Shown here piece after piece: positions 7,282-15,163 of a stretch of DNA of 64,000 nucleotides (position 1 is the first letter of the stretch; each line of letters opens with the position of its first letter). The notes beneath the pieces were generated by a model. It was not told the origin of the DNA. It ran no database searches and was given only the letters and a program-made list of their open reading frames with translations. The position numbers and the translations under genes are program-made. This DNA is from Evansella sp041820985 (GTDB lineage Bacteria; Bacillota; Bacilli; Bacillales; Salisediminibacteriaceae): contig NZ_JBGUAU010000005.1 of assembly GCF_041820985.1 (NCBI RefSeq), positions 147,125 to 211,124 of the forward strand. Reading direction: 5' to 3'.

Positions 7282-8070
7282 ATGGCTTTTGTTATCTCTT
7301 TAATTAATCGTTTTAAGGAGCATAAACTAATTGAATTAGCAGCACAATGCGCTTATTATTTATTACTTTCTATCTTTCCTTTTCTCATTTTTATGTTAAC
7401 ATTACTATCTTTTCTTCCTATTCCCATTGAGTTTGAGCTAGACATGCTCTATGACATTGTTCCAGCTGATATTGTACAAATGATTGAAAGAGAATGGACT
7501 ACCATTACTGCAAGACACAACACTGGATTATTGTCGTTCAGTATTATTTTTACCCTTTGGACTGCATCTCTTGCATTAAATACAATTCTTCATTTGCTAA
7601 ATAGAGCATACGATGTTACAGAAGACCGCAGAATGATTATTGGTAGACTAAACTCCATTTTATTAACTATTGGAATGTTTGTAGTAATCCTAGTCGCGTT
7701 AAGCTTTCAAGTTATTGGTGGTGCCATAAGAGATATTCCCATTTTTGATCTTGCCATTTTTAATTTCGATCTTTTGCGCTGGTTGTTTACTTCCATACTA
7801 TTGTTTATTGTCTTTACACTATTATATTTAATTGGTCCGAACATTCGGTTAAAAATAAGAGAAGTATACATCGGAGCTATTTTTGCAACAGTTGGTTGGC
7901 AAATCACCTCCCTACTTTTTTCCTTCTACTTAAATAACTTTGCTAATTACACAGCAACCTATGGTACGATCGGAACCGTCATTGCGCTAATGGTTTGGTT
8001 TCACATTTCTTCTGTGGTTATTCTCTTCGGTGGTGAAATTAATGCAGCATTGAAAGAGGATCGTTACTAA
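7282..8070 (+). CDS. YihY/BrkB-family membrane protein
   Basis: A 262-residue integral membrane protein of the YihY/virulence factor BrkB family. It has six or so hydrophobic segments, the early AAQCAYYLLLSIFPFLIF signature, the central SIIFTLWTASLALNTILHLLNRAYDV block and the C-terminal YGTIGTVIALMVWFHISSVVILFGGEINAAL motif. The family's function is not settled; some members have been proposed as transporters. The start is placed at ATG 7282 because GGAGG lies 8 nt upstream; an upstream in-frame TTG at 7258 has no such site. A candidate sigma-B promoter precedes it and a short terminator follows, so it is likely monocistronic. Confidence 0.88.
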   Translation: MAFVISLINRFKEHKLIELAAQCAYYLLLSIFPFLIFMLTLLSFLPIPIEFELDMLYDIVPADIVQMIEREWTTITARHNTGLLSFSIIFTLWTASLALNTILHLLNRAYDVTEDRRMIIGRLNSILLTIGMFVVILVALSFQVIGGAIRDIPIFDLAIFNFDLLRWLFTSILLFIVFTLLYLIGPNIRLKIREVYIGAIFATVGWQITSLLFSFYLNNFANYTATYGTIGTVIALMVWFHISSVVILFGGEINAALKEDRY

Positions 8071-8086
8071 AGTACTCTCTACTAAC

Positions 8087-8118
8087 AAGCACGTTCCTTA
8101 TTGAGCGTGTTTTCTTTT
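8087..8118 (+). terminator. Terminator after the YihY-like gene
   Basis: CACG-T-TC pairs with GA-G-CGTG around CTTATT, followed by TTTTCTTTTTT. Confidence 0.7.
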
Positions 8119-8215
8119 TTGGAAAACAAAATCATACTAATATAGAAAGTAGTCATTTTATGTTAAAATATTCACAAGGAGTTAGTAAGTATTTTGATAA
8201 CAAGGGGGAATAATA

Positions 8216-8515
8216 ATGAGTAAAACAGATGTTATCGCTCGTAGAGTTTTAGGATGGAAATTAAATAGCGTTAATACTTGGTTTGATCGAGAAAATAAGG
8301 TTTTCGTAGAAGATTTTCAGCCAGAGAAAAATATGGAGCACGCACTTCTGATCGTAGACAGATTAGAGAAATTTGGATTTACTTATGAGGTAAAAGGGGA
8401 TTATGAAGTTTACTTTAATCATGTAAGCGGAACTGGTAATACATTAGCAGAGGCGATAACAAATGCTGCATATGCTCTCGCTGAGGTAAACACAATTCAT
8501 GATGCTTGGCTTTAA
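8216..8515 (+). CDS. BC1872-like protein (phage ABA-sandwich type)
   Basis: A 99-residue soluble protein whose layout matches the small BC1872/phage ABA-sandwich family: an N-terminal helix with ARRVLGWKLNSVNTWFD, a central NMEHALLIVDRLEKFGFTYEV helix-strand unit, YEVYFNHVSGTGNTLAEAITNAAYALAEV and a short tail. Homologues are common both in Bacillus chromosomes and phages, and their function is unknown. No other phage genes are nearby, so this is probably a resident single gene. The start ATG follows AAGGGGG. It is transcribed alone, with a long terminator downstream. Confidence 0.65.
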   Translation: MSKTDVIARRVLGWKLNSVNTWFDRENKVFVEDFQPEKNMEHALLIVDRLEKFGFTYEVKGDYEVYFNHVSGTGNTLAEAITNAAYALAEVNTIHDAWL

Positions 8516-8536
8516 TAATACAATACTCATCTAATA

Positions 8537-8596
8537 AGAGAGGATAACTCAAAAGACTGACTGAATTATTCCTTTTAAGTCGTCCTCTTTTTTTGA
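8537..8596 (+). terminator. Terminator after the BC1872-like gene
   Basis: AGAGGA near 8539 pairs with TCCTCT near 8582, with an inner AAAAGACT/AGTC-like pairing, followed by a run of seven T. It lies between convergent genes. Confidence 0.65.
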
Positions 8597-8606
8597 ATAA
8601 TTACAT

Positions 8607-9389
8607 TTAGTCCATCGAAACCACTCGAACAAACTCCGCATGACTCCTACTATCTGTATAAGGCACATGCACATGGCTATAGTCAGTAAAAACAGCTTCT
8701 ACCTGGATACTCTCAAAAGGATTCAAATTCCGAAGTACTTCGCCAAAACCTACTTCTAATTCATCATCATTTGTTATATCAAAAAATAATCTTCCTCTTT
8801 CAAACTCGTTCAAAGAGTGCGGTACTTTTATTAAATCCTCATCTACCATAAATATATATTTACTTCCTCCGCCGCCGTGATTGATCATCAGAAAACCATT
8901 TGTAATAAACTCTCCATCAAAATTTACGATAAAGCTGTCCTCTCCATTTGTTCCATCCTGAATACTCGAGACTGTTAATCCAGCAATTTGATTTCCAACA
9001 CTCAGCTGTTTTTTAGAAAAAACACTGAAAGAATCCGAAAGCACTTGTTGATTTACTTGGTCTAATGTTTCCTGATATTTCGTTATCAATTCCCTTAATT
9101 GCTCATTTTCACCTTGCAGATATCCCACTTTATGGGTTAATGTTTCTACTTCGTTATTTGTATCCTTTGAAACATATCCGATAGGCTGAGATTTTTTTAA
9201 TTCGTCTATTAGAAATAATAATTTCTCATTCTCTCGTTTTAACTTTTCATTTTCCTCTTTCTGTTCTTCTATTATCTTTTGTTCTTCTGACATGATATCC
9301 TGGGAGTGATCACTCGGTTCATTAAAAACCAACATTACAATAACTACTAATAAGGCTATTGCTCCGAAGCTGAAATAGTTTTTATTCAT
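8607..9389 (-). CDS. Membrane-anchored coiled-coil protein of unknown function
   Basis: A 260-residue protein with a single N-terminal membrane helix (about residues 7-22), then a strongly charged coiled coil at about 35-70 (EEQKIIEEQKEENEKLKRENEKLLFLIDELKK) and a second at about 82-110. A beta-rich globular domain of about 140 residues follows (QIAGLTVSSIQ... FVRVVSMD). The topology is N-in with a large outside domain. The family was not recognised. Loosely similar membrane-anchored coiled-coil proteins occur throughout Bacillaceae. The gene is monocistronic, and the start ATG is preceded by a GGGGTG region. Confidence 0.6.
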   Translation of the reverse strand: MNKNYFSFGAIALLVVIVMLVFNEPSDHSQDIMSEEQKIIEEQKEENEKLKRENEKLLFLIDELKKSQPIGYVSKDTNNEVETLTHKVGYLQGENEQLRELITKYQETLDQVNQQVLSDSFSVFSKKQLSVGNQIAGLTVSSIQDGTNGEDSFIVNFDGEFITNGFLMINHGGGGSKYIFMVDEDLIKVPHSLNEFERGRLFFDITNDDELEVGFGEVLRNLNPFESIQVEAVFTDYSHVHVPYTDSRSHAEFVRVVSMD

Positions 9390-9512
9390 CTAACTATGCA
9401 CCCCATTCCACACCTTAATAGCTTGCAGTTTGCAATTTCCCCCTCCTCTAAATACAAAAGTATTAACTTCTTACCTAATTCCTTTTCTATGTACTATTTT
9501 CCTTTCTTCTTG

Positions 9513-9562
9513 TAAAAAAAAGAGGATGGATCAAAAGAAAGTTAGTTTCTTTTAATTCATCC
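9513..9562 (-). terminator. Strong terminator of the MMPL operon
   Basis: On the minus strand GGATG-A-ATTAAAAGAAA pairs with TTTCTTTTGAT-CATCC around CTAAC, followed by TCTTTTTTTT. It lies 24 bp after the stop of the coiled-coil surface protein gene. Confidence 0.85.
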
Positions 9563-9585
9563 AATATAATTCATATTATGATCTA

Positions 9586-11439
9586 TTATGATCGGTTGAA
9601 GAACAAATCAAGTAAACGAGCCCAGAAGCCCTTTTCTTCCTCTTCCTCTAACGATTCGTTTTCCTCTGAATCTAATTTGAGTTTTTCCGTTTTAATCACA
9701 AATTGAACCGTATTAACTGCTGTGTTTTTATCTGATACAAAGGAAACTGGATCAAAATCAGATTTATCAAACTCAGCAATCATCTTATCGATTTCATCAC
9801 GCATTTGATCAGGCATATCACTTGTTGCATCGTAAAGTTTTTGAGTGCCATCCCCAAGCTCCCCTACACCTGATTCTAGCTCATTTGTTCCATCAGATAA
9901 CTCCACTATCCCAGAGTGAATGTCATGATAAGATCTTGCTAACTCGGAAACTCCATCTGTATAGCTCACTAATCCTGAATGGAATTGTCCATACCCAGAA
10001 GATAGCTCATTAAGACCTTGCTCTAACTCCTCAAGATAATTCACGTTATCCATTTCTTCTATGGCAGTAGCAATTTCACTAGCTACTGTATCTAACGTCT
10101 CACTCCACTCTCTCACTGTACTACTGATATCGGAAACGGAAACTTCTATCCCTTCAAAGATTCCACTAATCTCTCGATATGTCTCTAGTGCAGCCACGCT
10201 AGCAGTGTGTGTCTCCAGCAAACGATCGATAAGGTCACTATCCACTTCACTATCATACAACTCTTGGATTTCCTCATCAGAAATTGTATATTGTGGGATG
10301 CTTCCCATGGCACGGTCTAAGTCAGCAAATGCTTCGGAATAGTTCGTTTCTAGATCTTCCAATTCATTTGCAACAGTTTGCAGCGACTCCGCTAATTGAA
10401 AAAGTTCTTCTGGTAGCTCTTCAAGTTCCTGAATGTCCAATTCTGGAATGTTTATTTCTGCAAGTCCATCGCTAACCGAACCGCTAATCAAATGAATCAT
10501 TTCGTTAAATTGTCTAGAAGCATCAATTAACTCTGAAGAAGCTCCACTCACTTCGTTCATACCATCAAGGTACTGGGCCGAACCATCACGAAAGCTTCTT
10601 ACGCCTTTATTTAATTCTGATACACCTGACTTTAACTCCCAAACGCCATCGTTTATTTCTCGGATCGCATCTGCTAATGTTTTTATATCATCTGTCATCC
10701 CATTCACGTCAATATCAATAGCCATGGAAGACGGAATACCAGCTATTTCAATAGCCTCCATCTCAAAATCCGTAACATCCGCTGCAAAGCGAAGAACTTC
10801 CTCTTGTTCTGGCATGACAGTAAAGTTAATTTGCTGCTTTTTCCCAACATTGGCAATCGTTGCATCTGGAGCTTCTATGTTTCTCATAAGCTCAGATGGA
10901 ATAGTGAGAGATACTTGCAATATATAATGCTCAAAAAATGTCCGGTTCACCACTTCGTTTGCAGTTGTTTCAATGATAATTTGTAATCGACCTTCCCTAC
11001 CTGCAAGGTTTTCAGGATCCATTTCTTTTCCGTCTAAAAAATAGGAAATATCAATATTCCAAGGTAGTTGTTCCTTATCCATATTTCCCTGGTAATAAAA
11101 TTTACCTTCTGTGGCATTCAAAAAAATGGTATTATCAACATGCTCTATTTCCGATAGATTCGTTAAATTGGTTATACTTGTATAATTCCCAAAATCAACG
11201 ATAGACCCCGCTCTTATTACATCAAATATATTTACCACATATATTTCTTGTTGTTCCCCTGTAGCACTTAATGTGGCATATACAACTTCATCCTTGGATG
11301 AAAATTCCCCATACGTATCAATTACAACATCCTCTTCATCAGCTGTATCATTATTTGGGGCTGCATGCACTAGAAATGAAGGCAAGAGAAGTAGAATCGT
11401 CATAGATACAAGAAGTAATCGTTTTTTCCTCATCATCAT
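9586..11439 (-). CDS. Secreted/membrane coiled-coil partner of the MMPL exporter
   Basis: A 617-residue protein with an N-terminal signal peptide (about residues 5-26, ending VHA). A beta-rich domain covers about 40-230. The next ~300 residues contain repeated helix-forming segments of the kind GVWELKSGVSELNKGVRSFRDG and GIVELSDGTNELESGVGELGDGTQKL, the pattern also seen in the periplasmic part of YhgE/Pip-type proteins. The C-terminus is acidic (EENESLEEEEEKGFWARLLDLFFNRS). Its start overlaps the stop of the upstream MMPL gene by 4 bp (ATGA), with the GGAGAA site inside the MMPL gene, so the two are translationally coupled. It is probably an extracellular accessory of that exporter. The role is inferred. 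Confidence 0.7.
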   Translation of the reverse strand: MMMRKKRLLLVSMTILLLLPSFLVHAAPNNDTADEEDVVIDTYGEFSSKDEVVYATLSATGEQQEIYVVNIFDVIRAGSIVDFGNYTSITNLTNLSEIEHVDNTIFLNATEGKFYYQGNMDKEQLPWNIDISYFLDGKEMDPENLAGREGRLQIIIETTANEVVNRTFFEHYILQVSLTIPSELMRNIEAPDATIANVGKKQQINFTVMPEQEEVLRFAADVTDFEMEAIEIAGIPSSMAIDIDVNGMTDDIKTLADAIREINDGVWELKSGVSELNKGVRSFRDGSAQYLDGMNEVSGASSELIDASRQFNEMIHLISGSVSDGLAEINIPELDIQELEELPEELFQLAESLQTVANELEDLETNYSEAFADLDRAMGSIPQYTISDEEIQELYDSEVDSDLIDRLLETHTASVAALETYREISGIFEGIEVSVSDISSTVREWSETLDTVASEIATAIEEMDNVNYLEELEQGLNELSSGYGQFHSGLVSYTDGVSELARSYHDIHSGIVELSDGTNELESGVGELGDGTQKLYDATSDMPDQMRDEIDKMIAEFDKSDFDPVSFVSDKNTAVNTVQFVIKTEKLKLDSEENESLEEEEEKGFWARLLDLFFNRS

Positions 11440-13511
11440 TTCTCCTCATAAAAGTTTGCTTTATATGTCGTTTTCTTAATAAACTTATCAAAAACCAACA
11501 ACGTCGCTGGTAAGAAACAAAGAACCATAACAAAGGCAAGCAATGCTCCTCTACCTAGAAGTATCCCAATGGATGATACTATTGGGTTAGAGGAAGTCAT
11601 CCATAAAATAAACCCTACACTGGACAATATGGAGGCAGAAACAAAAATGGAAAAGGTTTTCTCATCAATTGTTTTCTTAATTGCTTTCAATGCTGACATT
11701 TCTTTTCGATTATGTTCATACGCTTCCGTTAATAAAATCCCATAATCTACCGTTGCTGCAAGCTGTACCGTACTTATGATCAAATATCCAACAAAGACTA
11801 AATCTGTATTGCTGAAATAAGGTACAGAAAGGTTGATCCATACAGCAGCCTGAATTGTTAATAATAAAACGATAGGAATAGATAGTGACTTAAATGTAAC
11901 AAGTAGAACTATTGCGATTGCAACTACGGTCAAGATATTTACAATCACGTTGTCTCTTGTCACCGTTTTTTTCATGTCAAACAGCGTGACACTCTCCCCA
12001 AGGGAATACACTTCATCTCCATAATAAGATGCTGCTATGCTTTGGACTGTTTCTACTAATGCAAATGGTAAGTCACCTTCATTCGGAAGGTCTGTATAGA
12101 GAATAATTCGACTATAGTTTTCCGAAAAAAATTGATCTCTAATGGAATTATCGAGATATTCAGGCGGAATAACTGGACTTACTACATCTACATACGCAAT
12201 AACACTCGTCACATTAGCCAAGTCTGTTAAGTCTTGAACTAACTCTACCTCTTTCACTACATCCCCCTTTGGTACGAGTAAAACCATGGGCGTGGATTCT
12301 CCAAATGCTTCTTCAATAATGTTAAAATCAGCACCTGCACGTGTATGTTCTGGTTGTTCACCTAGTCCATACGTAAAATTGGTGTTACTTTGTGCCAAGA
12401 AGCTTGGAACAAGAATGACGAATACAAGAATTAAGCTCGGGAATCTAATTTTTACAATTTTGTTTCCTAATCCTTTAAAATTACTAATCCACTGTTTATG
12501 CTCCGTTTTATCCATCCATTTATAAAACAGAAGCGTGAGTGCTGGCAAAAATACCAAGACACTAATGAAGCTAAGAACAATTCCTTTTACAAGGTTTACA
12601 CCTAAGTCAGATCCAATTCCAAATTCCATGAATGTAAGTGCGATAAATCCAAAGAAGGTTGTTGCAGCACTTGCAGTAATGGCAGGAAATGATTTTTTCA
12701 TGGCAAGCTGCATTGCTTCTTCCACATTATCTGTTTTCTTACGATATTCTTGAAAACTGTGAAGAAGAAATATGGCATAATCTAATGACACTGCCAATTG
12801 TAATATGGGTGCCACCGATTGAGTAACGAAGGATATTTCTCCGATAAATATATTTGTTCCTAAGTTAATAAGTATAGAAACTCCTATGGCAGTAAGAAAA
12901 AATACAGGCTCGACCCACGATGATGTTGATATTACTAATATAAAGATAATAATAGGAACAAGGAGTACTGCGGCATACATAGCTTCTGTTCCAGCCATTT
13001 TTTGTGAAACGGCTGTATCTAACGCTTCACCTGTCATTGCATTTTCTTCACCAATTAGCTCGTAAATGGCATCCGTTACCTCCACTTCCTCTCCATTCCG
13101 AACACTAAAGGAAAAAAGTGCGTTTTTATCTTTATAATAAGATTCTACAACGTCTCTTTCTACCATTTCTAACGGTATTTTTAAGTCAACGGCATCATCT
13201 AGCCAGAGAACATCATTTACTCCATCTATTGCTGCAAGTCGCTCTTTAAAATCAAGTGCTTCCTGAACAGAAACATCGTGTATCATCACTCGAGTATTTT
13301 GGACGGAACCATCAAATTCTTCTTCCAATATATCCATTGCGACAGTTGACTGAACGTCATCCGGTAAGTAGTCGACCATATTATAATTGATAGACACAAA
13401 AAACTGAGCAATCGAGGAAATGACTGCTATGATCATAAACGTTATGACAACTGTTTTCTTATGTTTAATTATTCGTGATGGTAAATCGATCTTAATCACT
13501 CCCTCTTGCAT
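11436..13511 (-). CDS. MMPL/RND-family exporter
   Basis: A 691-residue MMPL-type transporter with two repeats of a first membrane helix, a large outside loop and five further helices. The first half has helices from about residue 17 and a block near 170-330 (ILQLAVSLDYAIFLLHSFQEYRK); the second repeats it (VQLAATVDYGILLTEAYEHNRKE). The paired SLDYAIFL and TVDYGILL segments are the Asp-Tyr proton-relay signature of the family. Such proteins export lipids, drugs or peptides. The gene is the first of a two-gene operon and is divergent from a TetR regulator. The promoter at 13527-13555 leaves only about 9 nt before the ATG, so it may be nearly leaderless. Confidence 0.9.
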   Translation of the reverse strand: MQEGVIKIDLPSRIIKHKKTVVITFMIIAVISSIAQFFVSINYNMVDYLPDDVQSTVAMDILEEEFDGSVQNTRVMIHDVSVQEALDFKERLAAIDGVNDVLWLDDAVDLKIPLEMVERDVVESYYKDKNALFSFSVRNGEEVEVTDAIYELIGEENAMTGEALDTAVSQKMAGTEAMYAAVLLVPIIIFILVISTSSWVEPVFFLTAIGVSILINLGTNIFIGEISFVTQSVAPILQLAVSLDYAIFLLHSFQEYRKKTDNVEEAMQLAMKKSFPAITASAATTFFGFIALTFMEFGIGSDLGVNLVKGIVLSFISVLVFLPALTLLFYKWMDKTEHKQWISNFKGLGNKIVKIRFPSLILVFVILVPSFLAQSNTNFTYGLGEQPEHTRAGADFNIIEEAFGESTPMVLLVPKGDVVKEVELVQDLTDLANVTSVIAYVDVVSPVIPPEYLDNSIRDQFFSENYSRIILYTDLPNEGDLPFALVETVQSIAASYYGDEVYSLGESVTLFDMKKTVTRDNVIVNILTVVAIAIVLLVTFKSLSIPIVLLLTIQAAVWINLSVPYFSNTDLVFVGYLIISTVQLAATVDYGILLTEAYEHNRKEMSALKAIKKTIDEKTFSIFVSASILSSVGFILWMTSSNPIVSSIGILLGRGALLAFVMVLCFLPATLLVFDKFIKKTTYKANFYEEK

Positions 13512-13526
13512 TCATTACACTATACA

Positions 13527-13555
13527 ATTATAATGACACCGTGTTGGATAATCAA
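13527..13555 (-). promoter_or_regulatory. Promoter of the MMPL operon with overlapping operator
   Basis: On the minus strand TTGATT, 17 bp, TATAAT. The spacer and -35 overlap the interrupted palindrome GTTG-GATAAT-CAAC (13543-13556), and the segment GTGTTGGATAA (13541-13551) is repeated at 13604-13614 in front of the TetR gene. Binding of the divergent TetR protein here would block RNA polymerase. Confidence 0.6.
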
Positions 13556-13573
13556 CAAACAGTTTATTACTTA

Positions 13574-13596
13574 TTGTTTAGTTCCCAACAAAACAA
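13574..13596. promoter_or_regulatory. Candidate TetR operator
   Basis: TTGTTTAGTT-CCC-AACAAAACAA is a 23-bp inverted repeat with a single mismatch, centred between the divergent TetR and MMPL genes. Its size and position suit a TetR-family dimer. Confidence 0.5.
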
Positions 13597-13638
13597 ACGA
13601 AAAGTGTTGGATAACTCTATAATGATAGGAGAAATAGT

Positions 13639-14211
13639 ATGGCATCTTCCAAGATGGATCGGAGAAAAAGATACACCCGCATGGTTTTAAAGGAAAGTTT
13701 GATGAAGTTACTTAAAGAAAAACCAATTTCCCTTATAACCGTCAAAGAAATTTGTGAAGCTGCAGATATAAATCGTTCTACGTTTTACTCTCACTTTAAG
13801 GATCATTATGACCTCTTGTATCAGATTGAAGAGGAATTTATCGAGGATATGAATGTAACACTCCGCTCTTATAATTACAATGAGGAAGAAGAAGCATTAC
13901 AAATGATAGAACATATTCTAACATATATCTCTGATAATCGAGATATTTGTGAAGTATTGTTAAGTGAGCATGGAGATGTTTCCTTTCAAAATAGAATTAT
14001 GAACGTCGCATATAATGTTTCTGTGAAAAACTGGGTATCTGAATCGAATATTGATGAGGACATTTCAAAATATGCAAGTCTCTTTGCTGTAAGTGGAAGT
14101 ATTCGTGTTATTGAAAGCTGGCTACATAATGAACTAGATAAAACTCCTAAGGAAATGGCGAAAATAATCCTTACATTAATTAAAACAGGAATTGATTCTT
14201 TTGTTCGATGA
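13639..14211 (+). CDS. TetR/AcrR-family transcriptional regulator
   Basis: A 190-residue regulator. The N-terminal helix-turn-helix is clear: TRMVLKESLMKLLKEKPISLITVKEICEAADINRSTFYSHFKDHYDLLYQIEEEF (about residues 13-67), with the recognition helix at NRSTFYSHF. The remaining helical C-terminal domain would bind the inducer. It is divergent from the MMPL operon across 127 bp that holds two copies of GTGTTGGATAA and a 23-bp inverted repeat, so it most likely represses that exporter and itself. The start ATG follows AGGAGAAATAGT. Confidence 0.88.
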   Translation: MASSKMDRRKRYTRMVLKESLMKLLKEKPISLITVKEICEAADINRSTFYSHFKDHYDLLYQIEEEFIEDMNVTLRSYNYNEEEEALQMIEHILTYISDNRDICEVLLSEHGDVSFQNRIMNVAYNVSVKNWVSESNIDEDISKYASLFAVSGSIRVIESWLHNELDKTPKEMAKIILTLIKTGIDSFVR

Positions 14212-14289
14212 CTTTGCTTTGCCACCTTCTCGAGCTCCGTTCTGCACAATTGGATTGCTGATTTTCTACAGAACGCCTAATTATTTGCA

Positions 14290-14325
14290 AAACTAGCCAA
14301 ATTCCAAATGGAATGTTGGCTAGTT
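14290..14325. terminator. Bidirectional terminator between TetR and Gln-rich genes
   Basis: AACTAGCCAA-C-ATTCC pairs with GGAAT-TTGGCTAGTT around a 4-nt loop (15 pairs, minus-strand reading), followed by TTTTG on the minus strand. It serves the convergent gene at 14333 and probably the TetR gene. Confidence 0.85.
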
Positions 14326-14332
14326 ACATTAC

Positions 14333-14740
14333 TTAATGAGTGTTATTTTTAAACGCATTAGCAGTTACTTGCGCTTGTTGCAGCTTTTCTTGAGCTAACA
14401 AAACATCTTGCTGCTCTTGCTTCACTTGTTCTTGTGCTTGTTGCAAATGCTGACTTTCCGTTTGCAAATTCTGTTGCGCTTGGAATAACTGCTGCTGCTC
14501 CATTTGCAACTGCGAGAAAGCTTGCTGAACAGCCTGCTGAGCTTGCATTAGCTGCTGCTGTTCTTCTGCATTTGTCGTTTGGATATTTTGTAACTGCTGT
14601 TGAGTTTTTGCAACAACTTGTGTTGCTTGATGATAGTACTCCTGAGTTCCACTTGCTTGTGCCTGTTGTACTGCGTTTTCTACATTCTGAAGTGACTCAG
14701 CAACCTCTGGTAATAAATAATGCGGATCTTCTTGTGCCAT
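14333..14740 (-). CDS. Glutamine-rich coiled-coil protein
   Basis: A 135-residue protein with about 42 Gln (31%), no Cys or Trp and very few aromatic residues. After a short head (MAQEDPHYLLPEVAESLQ) it is predicted to be one continuous helix with heptad-like repeats (QQQLMQAQQAV, QQQLFQAQQNL, QHLQQAQEQVKQEQQDV), consistent with a long coiled coil. No signal peptide or membrane segment is present. The family was not recognised; some spore and inner coat proteins of Bacillaceae have similar Gln-rich helices. It stands alone, with GGGGGGATGA as ribosome binding site. A perfect AAAGGAGGT also lies about 80 bp upstream before very short frames. Confidence 0.7.
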   Translation of the reverse strand: MAQEDPHYLLPEVAESLQNVENAVQQAQASGTQEYYHQATQVVAKTQQQLQNIQTTNAEEQQQLMQAQQAVQQAFSQLQMEQQQLFQAQQNLQTESQHLQQAQEQVKQEQQDVLLAQEKLQQAQVTANAFKNNTH

Positions 14741-15163
14741 GCTCTCATCCCCCCATTAAGTTAGTATCAAACATGCACAGTAATAGAGTGTTCATTAAAC
14801 ACTTTTCTATGCTACCTCCTTTAGCAATAATCACATCCAAAATTACTAATTTTTAATATGCTTTCTTCAAGGCAACTTCACTTTTAAACGTCATTTTCCA
14901 CCTTCGCTCATTCCAAAATGACGCCAAACTTACCCGACTTCAAACGTCTTCACCATAATCCATAGTTTAACTTCCAAAGTTTCAGGTTAATAACTAAACA
15001 GTGGTTCTTGATAATATTTACGTTACTGTAAACAATAATCAAAGAAAGTTTTTGTTGATTTTTTTATAACATAACGATATTTTTTAATAAGGTAAGGTTT
15101 TCCAATAACCTCTCGCAAATTCGTTCAACCATAGCAAAAATAATAATAGAAAGGATTCGTGAT
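14741..15163. other. Intergenic region between divergent genes
   Basis: No gene was seen. It contains the diverged 35-bp palindromic unit at 14889-14923, annotated separately, and an AT-rich tract (15000-15110) that should hold the promoter of the permease. Confidence 0.5.
14889..14923. repeat. Solitary diverged unit of the 52-bp palindrome family
   Basis: CGTCATTTT, a 17-nt loop containing CCACCT and ending TTCC, then AAAATGACG: a perfect 9-bp inverted repeat spanning 35 bp. Array units also span 35 bp from CGACATTT to AAATGTCG, with an ACCT near the start of the loop and TCC at its end. The arm differs by A to T at the third base and by the matching T to A in the other arm, so pairing is kept. 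A weaker echo (AAACGTCTTCACC) begins at 14942. Confidence 0.6.

Noticed and set aside
14800..14830. AAAGGAGGT ribosome binding site upstream of the Gln-rich gene followed by 11-16 codon frames
   Set aside because: The frames are too short to support and the Gln-rich gene has its own site; a leader peptide cannot be told apart from chance.
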